Source of the DNA: Polynucleobacter sp. AP-Kaivos-20-H2
GTDB lineage: Bacteria > Pseudomonadota > Gammaproteobacteria > Burkholderiales > Burkholderiaceae
Direction of reading: 5' to 3'
NCBI RefSeq assembly: GCF_018882215.1
Contig: NZ_JACVOX010000004.1
Location: 118,060 to 182,059, forward strand
Length of the DNA stretch: 64,000 bases
The translations under genes and the position numbers were made by a program. Positions 52,281 to 59,550 of the stretch are shown piece after piece. Numbering within the stretch: position 1 is the first letter of the stretch; every line of letters starts with the position of its first letter. The notes beneath the pieces were generated by a model, which saw only the letters and a program-made list of their open reading frames with translations, was not told the origin of the DNA and did not search any database.

Positions 52281-53594
52281 TTACTTAATTACTGCGGATG
52301 AAACTAGCTGCTTAATCATGCGACGGTAATAAGGACGAATAGGACCTGGAACTTGGCTCATGACCACTACGGCTAATTGCTCTTTTGGATCAATCCAGAA
52401 GAAAGTGCCTGCCGCTCCAGCCCACATGTATTCACCAGGAGAGCCATCAACCGATGCCAGACCCTGTCCTTGGCGAACCATAAAGCCCAGACCAAAGGTG
52501 TAGCCATCAACACCCATCAGCAATTGACCAGGCGAAAGCGGAACGGTTGTTCTATTACCCAGCATATCTGATGCCATCAAATTAACAGTCATGGGCGACA
52601 AAATTCTTTGACCATTTAATTCGCCGCCGTTAAGCATCATGCTGGCAAAATTCATATAGTCGCCTGCAGTACCCGCTGCTCCTGCGCCACCAGAGTCGTT
52701 GCTTGGTTTGATGGTGACATCCAACAATTTAATTGGAGCCTTATTAAATGGGTCCGTAGCAAAAGGCTCAGCAATACGTGACTTCTTATCCGCAGGGACA
52801 GAAAATGCAGTGTCCTTCATCTGTAAAGGTGTAAATACACGATCCTGTAAAAATTCACCCAAACGCTTTCCAGAAACAACCTCAACCACACGACCCAATA
52901 AGTCTACCGACATCCCATATTCCCAATTAGTACCAGGCTGCGTACTTAAAGGCGCCTTTGCAATACCCTCAATCATTTCCTGCGGGGTTACACGACGTTG
53001 ATCATAGTCAGTACCGCCAGTTACATAAAGACCAGCATCGGTATATGCCTTCTTAATATTGGGGTTAGAAGTAATTTCTGGGTAGCCAATTCCTGATGTG
53101 TGGCGTAAAAGATCCTGTACGGTGATTGGCTTTGCTGCAGGCACTAAGGAGTACTCCATATTGCCACTACTATCTTTTGTTCCTACGCTAACTTGCATAT
53201 TGGCAAACTCAGGCATGAACTTAGAGATTGGATCAGCTAACTGCATCTTGCCTTCCTCCACCAAAATCATTGCTGCAACAGATGCTAGCGGCTTGGTCAT
53301 TGAATAGATTCTAAAAATAGAATCTTTGCTCATAGGCTTATTGGTACTTTTATCTTGATAACCCACCACCTCTGAATAAATCAACCTTCCTTTGCGGTTG
53401 ATCATGACTACCGCACCAGGAATATTGCCTTTATCTACCTCAGCCTGCAAAGAGGCCTTCACATTTTTTAATCTCGCAGATGACATACCAACATCCTCAG
53501 GCTTTGCTGTTGGAATGTTTTGTGCAATCGCTAAGTTGCTGATGAAAAAGCTTGCTGCAAGTAACTTATTAATAAGATTTTTTTGATATCGCAT
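52281..53594 (-). CDS. Exported serine hydrolase, class C beta-lactamase/esterase family
   Basis: A 437-residue protein with signal peptide (cleavage near NLAIAQ). The SxxK nucleophile motif is in FRIYSMTKPLASVAAM, a Tyr-containing second motif in NWEYGMSVDLLGR, and a GAAGTFFWIDP strand follows. This is the EstB-like branch, mostly esterases or peptidases rather than beta-lactamases. Ribosome site AAGGAG before ATG. It faces the divergent esterase gene at 53827. Confidence 0.9.
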   Translation of the reverse strand: MRYQKNLINKLLAASFFISNLAIAQNIPTAKPEDVGMSSARLKNVKASLQAEVDKGNIPGAVVMINRKGRLIYSEVVGYQDKSTNKPMSKDSIFRIYSMTKPLASVAAMILVEEGKMQLADPISKFMPEFANMQVSVGTKDSSGNMEYSLVPAAKPITVQDLLRHTSGIGYPEITSNPNIKKAYTDAGLYVTGGTDYDQRRVTPQEMIEGIAKAPLSTQPGTNWEYGMSVDLLGRVVEVVSGKRLGEFLQDRVFTPLQMKDTAFSVPADKKSRIAEPFATDPFNKAPIKLLDVTIKPSNDSGGAGAAGTAGDYMNFASMMLNGGELNGQRILSPMTVNLMASDMLGNRTTVPLSPGQLLMGVDGYTFGLGFMVRQGQGLASVDGSPGEYMWAGAAGTFFWIDPKEQLAVVVMSQVPGPIRPYYRRMIKQLVSSAVIK

Positions 53595-53826
53595 GTCGGT
53601 CTCCTTGTTGTATTAATTTCGAACAAGAATAGCATGTAGTATTTTTCAACCTCAGCATAAATTTAGTGCAGCGCACAAAAAATATCCGGTTACTAATTCA
53701 ATGGGTAAACTAGTACTAACCCCAAACCCTCTGACGTGCTATATCGTAATAACGCGAAGAAAAAATATAAGGATGTTTCAGATATAGGAACCATTCAATT
53801 AAGTTAAAACTAAAAAAGGAGATTTA

Positions 53827-54894
53827 ATGAAGATCAATGTTTATGCGGCACGTTTATTCATATCAATAGCAAGCGCTTTTATTGCACATTCCGCATTTTC
53901 CCAAAACTACCCAATAACACCCCTTTCAGAATCAGCTCTAAAAGCACCGCTCATTATTAACAAGCAGGGAAGTTTCTTTGTTGGGGGTCAAGACGTCACA
54001 TCCGACACCCTATCAACCATGCCAGCCTTTGGCTCTAAAGGTACGATCACTTTAGATCAGATGTATGTGGCTTATCAAATTCCTGTTAAAGCCAAGTCGA
54101 CCTCCGTCGTCCTAATACATGGCTGCTGCCTAACAGGTAAAACCTGGGAATCAACTCCAGACAATCGCATGGGATGGAATGAATACTTTATCCGCAGAGG
54201 CTTTCCAACCTATGTGATTGATCAAGTTGGACGTGGCCGCTCTGCAGTCAATGCGGCCTCGCAAATTAATGCAGTAAAAACCAATCAAGTGCCGCCTGAA
54301 AAATTACCAACTGTAATTGCTGCTAGCCATGAGGGTGCCTGGCAAATCTTTCGCTTTGGTGCTGAATATCCAAAGACGTTTGAGAGTCAAAGATTTCCAG
54401 TTGCCTCACAACAGGGGCTTTGGCAACAGATGGTAGCCGACTGGTACTATGGACTCGAGGAACCCAACGCTACACCAATAGCATTGTCAACGCTATCAAA
54501 AGAGCTCAAAAAAACTGTATTAATCAGCCATTCACAATCTGGTATTTTTCCATTTAATTCCGCAAAAATTAGCAACGACGGTATTGCCGGAATTATTTCA
54601 ATTGAGCCAGCAGCATGCCCCTCAGCAGATTCTGATTTGACACCTTACTTAAGAATACCTTCGCTGATCATGTTTGGAGATTTTGTTGAACTATCAACTA
54701 GATGGGCCCCACGACTAAAAGCTTGCAGAGAATTTGTTACTAAGGTCAATGCGCAAGGCGGCAAAGCTGAATTACTCGTTCTGCCCGAAATTGGCATAAA
54801 AGGAAATACGCATATGTTAATGCAAGATGACAATTCAATTGAGCTAGCAGCATTACTGAGCACTTGGATTGAAAAACGTCTATCAATTAAATAA
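53827..54894 (+). CDS. Exported alpha/beta hydrolase (esterase-like)
   Basis: A 355-residue exported hydrolase. The signal peptide ends near HSAFSQ. VVLIHGCCLTGKTWES gives the oxyanion hole, LISHSQSGIFPF the nucleophile Ser, and the KGNTHMLMQDDNS segment the catalytic His. It shares family features with bacterial exported esterases acting on aryl or terpenoid esters. Ribosome site AAAAGGAG before ATG. The 232-base upstream gap is AT-rich, and I see no other gene there. Confidence 0.85.
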   Translation: MKINVYAARLFISIASAFIAHSAFSQNYPITPLSESALKAPLIINKQGSFFVGGQDVTSDTLSTMPAFGSKGTITLDQMYVAYQIPVKAKSTSVVLIHGCCLTGKTWESTPDNRMGWNEYFIRRGFPTYVIDQVGRGRSAVNAASQINAVKTNQVPPEKLPTVIAASHEGAWQIFRFGAEYPKTFESQRFPVASQQGLWQQMVADWYYGLEEPNATPIALSTLSKELKKTVLISHSQSGIFPFNSAKISNDGIAGIISIEPAACPSADSDLTPYLRIPSLIMFGDFVELSTRWAPRLKACREFVTKVNAQGGKAELLVLPEIGIKGNTHMLMQDDNSIELAALLSTWIEKRLSIK

Positions 54895-54968
54895 TTTTCT
54901 CCCACACCATTCCCAAAAGGAATTCAAGTATTTAGAAATACATCATAGGTATAACTTAAAGTAACCAT

Positions 54969-55000
54969 AAAAAATACCAACCCGAAGGTTGGTATTTTTT
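54969..55000. terminator. Strong bidirectional terminator
   Basis: AAAAAATACCAACC and GGTTGGTATTTTTT form a 14-bp stem with a four-base loop. It serves the hydrolase on the plus strand and the tRNA remnant at 55006 on the minus strand. Confidence 0.88.
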
Positions 55001-55005
55001 ATTTC

Positions 55006-55257
55006 TGGTGGGCCCACCAGGACTTGAACCTGGGACCAAAGGATTCCGGTTTGTGTAGCTTTCACTACTCCCTGGACTATGCCTTCATCATATCGATTGC
55101 TCGACTTAGATGGGTGCCGTCTAGTCTCTACACGTTCAAAGTATTTCTACTAAGCTTCGCTCGGCGTTAGCTTGGATATTTCTACCTTTAGCTTTCTCCG
55201 AATTTGACACCATCCCTTATGCAGTTTCCACGCATAAGGCACAACTTTCGTTATGAG
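55006..55257 (-). pseudogene. tRNA-Ile(CAU) 3' half plus complete group I intron; 5' exon lost
   Basis: Exon 2 (55006-55045) is identical to that of the intact gene at 44980, including the encoded CCA. The intron (55046-55252) is complete. Only CTCAT of exon 1 remains (55253-55257), after which the sequence changes to the attachment repeat D. The transcript could splice but cannot give a full tRNA, so this is an integration product. Confidence 0.9.
55046..55252 (-). ncRNA. Group I intron, second copy
   Basis: 207 bases, clearly homologous to the intron at 45020-45235. The core segments GGTGTCAAATTCGG, AGACTAGACGGCACCC and AAGGCATAGTCCAGGGAGT are identical. Differences fall in helices and compensate: P1 AAC-GAAA-GUU versus AGC-GAAA-GUU, the GCAA-capped P8 UCGA/UCGA versus UUGA/UCAA, and P9 GUAGU/GCUAC versus GUUGU/GCAAC. 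The peripheral P5-P6 region differs more. The ribozyme therefore looks competent. Confidence 0.93.
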
Positions 55258-55437
55258 AGCAGACATCCAAGGTAGACCCTTATAAACAGGGGCTCTGCGG
55301 GTGGTCAGCGTCGGTGTGTAAGCAAATGTGTAAGCAAATTCATGCATTTAAAAGAACTACTGGCTCACTCTTTGGTTTTCAAAACCAAAGGAATTTTGGA
55401 GCAACCATCTAACACTTCGTTGCTCCAAAATGGATTT
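55256..55437. repeat. Attachment-type repeat, copy D
   Basis: GAGCAGACATCCAAGG at the left, GGTGTGTAAGC then TGTGTAAGC (55313 and 55327), GCTCACTCTTTGGTTTTC, and GGAGCAACCATCTAACACTTC then GTTGCTCC at the right, where the ends pair as an 8-bp stem. The right half is nearly identical to copy B; the left middle (55276-55310) is unrelated to the other copies. Confidence 0.82.
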
Positions 55438-55439
55438 AC

Positions 55440-56381
55440 CTACAAAGCCTTTAGATGCTGACTAATCCGATTTAATAGATCAGGAAAATTTGGCTGGCCT
55501 TTGTAATATAGGCTAGTTACTTTTTGATATTCTGATTCAAACAACTTTCGGTCTTCCGAATCACTCAGAAGAAAAGCTGGGTTTTGAGAAATGATTAAGT
55601 TATCGGACTTGGGAAAACGCTCTACCTTCCTAGTCTGATACCTATCAGTCTTAATAAATTCCAACACTGATGGATAATCTAATAAGCAATATACGTCGTA
55701 GTAATGCCTTAGGAAGTTCTTAGGAAATCCTTTGCCATCTTTGTATTGGCGATACTTCGTAGAGATGGTTTGCAGTTTTTCCACAAAAGTATATTCAGGC
55801 AAGTAACACAAGACATTTTTTGCTCTATTGTCATCAATGTCTTTGACGTACTTAATTGCATAATCGTATGCCCATGATGAAATATCTACCGGCTGATTGG
55901 GTGCCGTATCGTCAAATCCTAACTCTAATAAAACACCATCCTTTAAACCACCCAACGATGGCATTATTGATTGGTAATTTAAGCGGACCCCACCACTGCG
56001 CATTTTTTCTGAGTCATCAAATGCATGATCTCGTACAACATCTTGTATACCAAGAATCTTCAACTCACTGGCAACCCAATCGTAAAAAGCAGATCGAGAT
56101 TTTATATGCGCTTCTTTATCTTGATTTTTGCCAGTCTTAACATCCATGCCTGCTGGCGGCTCAATGCGGATATCAATATCTTCGGAAAAGCGATGAATGA
56201 GCCCAAACCCCTTGGATAATGAAGTTCCGCCTTTCAATTCAAATGTAAATCCTTGTTGCTGCAATCCCCAAAGGCAATGCATGATCCAATAATCCTTTTC
56301 AACCAATGTGGGATCAATACCCATATTGTCTGATACAGTAGCAATCAGATCTTTGAAATCCTTATGTTCATGCAAAAGCAC
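55440..56381 (-). CDS. AbiEii/AbiGii-type nucleotidyltransferase toxin
   Basis: A 313-residue protein of the AbiEii family (DUF1814). FELKGGTSLSKGFGL followed by FSEDIDIRIEP gives the nucleotidyltransferase GS...DxD active site, and VEKDYWIMHCLWGL at the N-terminus is a family signature. AbiE toxins are type IV or type VII-like bacteriostatic nucleotidyltransferases linked to phage abortive infection. The start is GTG, overlapping the partner's TAG stop (TAGTG). Confidence 0.9.
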   Translation of the reverse strand: MLLHEHKDFKDLIATVSDNMGIDPTLVEKDYWIMHCLWGLQQQGFTFELKGGTSLSKGFGLIHRFSEDIDIRIEPPAGMDVKTGKNQDKEAHIKSRSAFYDWVASELKILGIQDVVRDHAFDDSEKMRSGGVRLNYQSIMPSLGGLKDGVLLELGFDDTAPNQPVDISSWAYDYAIKYVKDIDDNRAKNVLCYLPEYTFVEKLQTISTKYRQYKDGKGFPKNFLRHYYDVYCLLDYPSVLEFIKTDRYQTRKVERFPKSDNLIISQNPAFLLSDSEDRKLFESEYQKVTSLYYKGQPNFPDLLNRISQHLKAL

Positions 56382-57025
56382 TAAGTACTCGCTCTCTGCG
56401 TATCACGCAACCAAGATGAAACCCGCTTCTTCGTTCTTCCTGCCCCATAAGCACTAACTGTTTTTTGCAATTTAGCAGTTTCAAACTTATTTAACTGCTT
56501 CTCTGCCTTAGCCAATACATCATCTTTATTCTCGGCAAGCGAATCTAGATTATTCAATAGATCCACCAATAAGAATTCTTTATCCAGCTTTTTTGGAAAG
56601 CGCGGTTTTACCCGAAATTCAAAACTTCTATTACCTAATTTAAAGACGCCATGGCGTTTATGGTTATACACCACAGTCTTGTTATAGAGCTGAGTTGTTC
56701 CCAAGCCCAGTGAGTTATAGCTATTAGGCGAGAGCAGCAAAAAGTCTTGGTCTTTTAGAAAAGCCTCTACTAAATCTTCGTCTTTTGGAGGCACTCTGCC
56801 AAAAGCGGAGGACTTAGGTGCGTAATACAGCCCTTGCGCCAGCTTTTCTAAATCACCCGCATCAACCAATTGTTTTAAATGACGGTCAACTGCATTGGAG
56901 TCACCTAAAAGATCCTCTCTTCTATAGACATGACCCCCCTTAAGGTGCGAGCGAAGTCTCCCCAATGCGCTATTGCACACTTCAGGCGATGTACTTAAGG
57001 ATGGTTTTACTGGCTCTTTTTGCAT
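56381..57025 (-). CDS. AbiEi-like antitoxin / DUF6088 family protein
   Basis: A 214-residue protein. The N-terminal winged helix (GGHVYRREDLLGDSNAVDRH, then GDLEKLAQGLYYAPKSS) matches AbiEi-type antitoxins, which repress their own promoter and neutralise AbiEii. PNSYNSLGLGTTQLYNKTVV is a further family block. It is upstream of the toxin in the usual order. It contains no cysteine beyond one near the N-terminus. Confidence 0.85.
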   Translation of the reverse strand: MQKEPVKPSLSTSPEVCNSALGRLRSHLKGGHVYRREDLLGDSNAVDRHLKQLVDAGDLEKLAQGLYYAPKSSAFGRVPPKDEDLVEAFLKDQDFLLLSPNSYNSLGLGTTQLYNKTVVYNHKRHGVFKLGNRSFEFRVKPRFPKKLDKEFLLVDLLNNLDSLAENKDDVLAKAEKQLNKFETAKLQKTVSAYGAGRTKKRVSSWLRDTQRAST

Positions 57026-57076
57026 GATTTTTTATTGAAATTTCATGCATATTAGCATAGGTAAGCGATCTTAACA

Positions 57077-57097
57077 AGCGTTACTTAAAGTAACGCT
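57077..57097. repeat. Perfect 21-bp palindromic element
   Basis: AGCGTTACTT-A-AAGTAACGCT, the fullest member of the family at 41636, 42809 and 45662. It lies upstream of the antitoxin gene (start 57025), so it could be its operator, or a mobile repeat. Confidence 0.6.
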
Positions 57098-57118
57098 CTC
57101 GCGTAGATAAGACATCAC

Positions 57119-58060
57119 TTAAATCCCTAGTCCTTCATATCTCCTAGTGGACGGTTGATACAACTCTGCAGGTTTTTTCATCTCTAGTGCTTGATGGGGC
57201 CGCTCAAAGTTGTACTCATAGATAAAGTCTTCAAACTTATCTTGCTGTTGTAATAAGGTTTTGGCTGGTGGTTTGGTTGTGGCTTGTTTGAGCGTTAAAT
57301 GCATGCGTTCATGGCGGCCATTTTGCTGAGGATTGCCGGGCTTAATGCGCTCAATCCCAATCCCTAAGCGCAGCCACCACACCGACAAGCTACTCAAACC
57401 ATAGAGCGCATTAGCGCAGGCAAAGGGTACGCCATTGTCTGAACGGATTGAGCCTGGCAAGCCATATTCTTTAAAGAGTTGTTCAAAGACGGTAAAGGCC
57501 TGCGCTTCACGAGTACTCTCTAAGCCCTCACAACAAATTAAAAAGCGCGAGGCATAGTCAGTGACTGTGAGCGGGTAGCAGTATTTGCGGTTACCCAGCA
57601 TAAACTCCCCTTTGTAATCTACGCACCACAGGGCATTGGGGGTTTGAGTATTGCTTAATGCGGTACCTTCAAGCTTGCCATACCGGCGCCGTTTCTTTTT
57701 GACTAAACCATGGCGATCCAGAACTGCGTGCACCGTACTCTTGGCTGGCAAAACTAGCTCAGGATAGTGGGTGTGGATGCGGTCGCGTAGTTTAGGAGCG
57801 CCCCAGGTCGGGAACTCTTTTTTGAGATTAACAATCAATTGCTCGACTTGGAAGGGTAGCCGATTAGCTTGCCTAAAAGGCCTTCTTGATCGATCTGTGA
57901 AGGCTTCCAAACCACTGTCTTTATAGCGCTCAATGATCTTATGACCCGTCACCCGAGAAATGCCAAACTGGGCACACAGGGTTGAGATCTTCTCGCCATT
58001 CAGGTAACGAGATACAAACTTGAGCTTTTCATCCATCTTCGTACTTTCATTCCACGGCAT
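57119..58060 (-). pseudogene. Truncated IS481 transposase
   Basis: 313 residues against 393 for the intact copy. The HTH and all three DDE residues remain (CVDYKGEF, RSDNGVPF, NGRHERMHL), but the C-terminal about 80 residues are replaced by a short end (YEGLGI). It may still bind IS ends, and could act as an inhibitor of the intact transposase. Numerous substitutions relative to the intact copy show that they are not recent duplicates. Confidence 0.85.
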
Positions 58061-58127
58061 AGAGTGGTCCCTCCTATGCCTAAAACTGTAAAGTATGTGT
58101 CCGGTATAAAACGTAAACTATGTCTCG
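57127..58127 (-). mobile_element. IS481-family element, truncated copy
   Basis: The left end (at 58127 here) matches the intact copy: GAGACATAG, TTTACG, CCGGACACATACTTTACAG. The right end and the last quarter of the transposase gene are missing; homology ends near GAAGGACT at about 57127. Orientation is opposite to the copy at 43661, and the two bracket 12-14 kb. Confidence 0.85.
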
Positions 58128-58259
58128 AGTCGTACATAAGCCTCACTTCTGCGGGGCTTTTTTATTTGGGTTGGGAAGAATGTACAAATTGTAGGAGGTC
58201 GATGACTAATCTTTAGATCTGTTTAAGTATTACTTAAGGATACTGAAGACCGCGAGTGA

Positions 58260-58496
58260 CTACTCCATGAGTGCGACTGATTTGGCTTGAATCTTTTCTT
58301 CTAGCTTGGCACTAGATAGATAACAAATCACCCCATTCGGTTTAGTGATTTGAAATTGATTGCCATCAAGAGCTCGGATATGATACTCACCATTACTTAG
58401 CGGTGTAAAGCCGGCATGATGATCATGCTTTCTTTTACGAGCCATAAGTCCTGCTAATACTTTTAATTTCATAGCTTGGTCATAGTCATTGAGCAT
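58260..58496 (-). CDS. Hypothetical protein (78 aa)
   Basis: Starting at MLNDYDQAMKLKVLAGLMAR the product is 78 residues; a TTG at 58571 would give 103 and overlap the upstream gene. RKRKHDHHAGFTPLSNGEYH is His-rich and basic, and YHIRALDGNQFQITKPNGVI a beta-hairpin-like end. No family recognised. No clear ribosome site for any start. Confidence 0.5.
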   Translation of the reverse strand: MLNDYDQAMKLKVLAGLMARKRKHDHHAGFTPLSNGEYHIRALDGNQFQITKPNGVICYLSSAKLEEKIQAKSVALME

Positions 58497-58548
58497 TGGA
58501 TTAAAAAGTTTATTTTTTGCTCGAAAAATGAGATAAAAAACTAATCTA

Positions 58549-58881
58549 TTACCAAAGATTTGCTTTGACAATGTTATCTTCCAAAGCCTCTTTTAATTCT
58601 GCATCGCCCAAGGCTGGATTGATATGTTTTTGCATCACCACCTGAAACACTTCAATAATCAAAGAGCGTAGTTGTGCATTATTTTTTGGTTTTTGCTCAT
58701 GAGCAAAGAGCTTGAGAATCTCATTCAATTGAGCGCTCTTGAGTTTGGGATAAATTGTATTGTTGATGCTAATGGCATACTCCAAAGATTCCATGATGCT
58801 TTTCTTTTGCAAAAGATTTGTGTTAAAGCTCTCACTTAAAGCTTTAAGCACCTGTTCATCATTTTTAGAAATCATCATCAC
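58549..58881 (-). CDS. Hypothetical protein (110 aa)
   Basis: A helical 110-residue protein (EQVLKALSESFNTNLLQKKS, LNEILKLFAHEQKPKNNAQL) with a good ribosome site AAGGGGGTG. The first codons GTG-ATG-ATG allow three starts. No family recognised. It lies between two other small minus-strand unknowns. Confidence 0.6.
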   Translation of the reverse strand: MMMISKNDEQVLKALSESFNTNLLQKKSIMESLEYAISINNTIYPKLKSAQLNEILKLFAHEQKPKNNAQLRSLIIEVFQVVMQKHINPALGDAELKEALEDNIVKANLW

Positions 58882-58928
58882 CCCCTTGATATTGAGTTAT
58901 TTAAAATTAACTTTAGCAAGCTTCAGAA

Positions 58929-59492
58929 TCAAATATTGATCTCTTGTAGCTTTTTTGACCCTGGGATAGGCGGCTTTGGAGGAACTTGAGGAACTGGCTC
59001 CTTGCTCTTGGCCGCTTCAAATAAAGCGCGTTTGATTGCCTCAGCAGAGCCCGCTAAGCTATAGCTTGAGATTCCAAAAGTGCCAGCTTGCAATGGCACT
59101 GCAAAACTCACTATTCCGCTAGTCTTTAGAGTATTTAATACTGCGGTAAAGGGCTGCAGAATTTGAAATAAATTGCCCCCCACTTGAGTGCACTGCATGG
59201 AAATTGATGCGGCTGACCCGATACTACTCATGAGTACTGGAGAGATGCTGCCGGGCTGACACCGAAGTGCGTCATGCAGATAAAAAACACATTGATCACC
59301 GATGCAATAGAGCCCAAAAGAAGCATTTGCATTTGGGGCGGTATAGGCCTCTATAGAATTAAGGGTTTTTTGTACACGCCAGTCTTGATAAGCCGCAAGA
59401 TCTTCTGCTTGGGCGCTAGAACAGTTCATCAAGACTACTAAAGAGCACATCAAGCTAATCATCAAAAAAGATAAGCACTGCATTACCCGCAT
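58929..59492 (-). CDS. Hypothetical exported protein
   Basis: A 187-residue protein from the start at 59492 (MRVMQCLSFLMISLMCSLVV), a signal peptide ending near SSAQAED; a longer reading to 59585 would overlap the exoprotein gene. Cysteines at CIGDQC and RCQPG suggest disulfides, and the C-terminus is Pro/Lys-rich (PPKPPIPGSKKLQ). It lies 58 bases after the giant exoprotein stop, and may be part of the same operon. Function unknown. Confidence 0.65.
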   Translation of the reverse strand: MRVMQCLSFLMISLMCSLVVLMNCSSAQAEDLAAYQDWRVQKTLNSIEAYTAPNANASFGLYCIGDQCVFYLHDALRCQPGSISPVLMSSIGSAASISMQCTQVGGNLFQILQPFTAVLNTLKTSGIVSFAVPLQAGTFGISSYSLAGSAEAIKRALFEAAKSKEPVPQVPPKPPIPGSKKLQEINI

Positions 59493-59550
59493 ATTCCGCA
59501 AAAACTGGTTATGTGGCGATGTATCACAGTGATGTTCTAAAGCACTCAAA

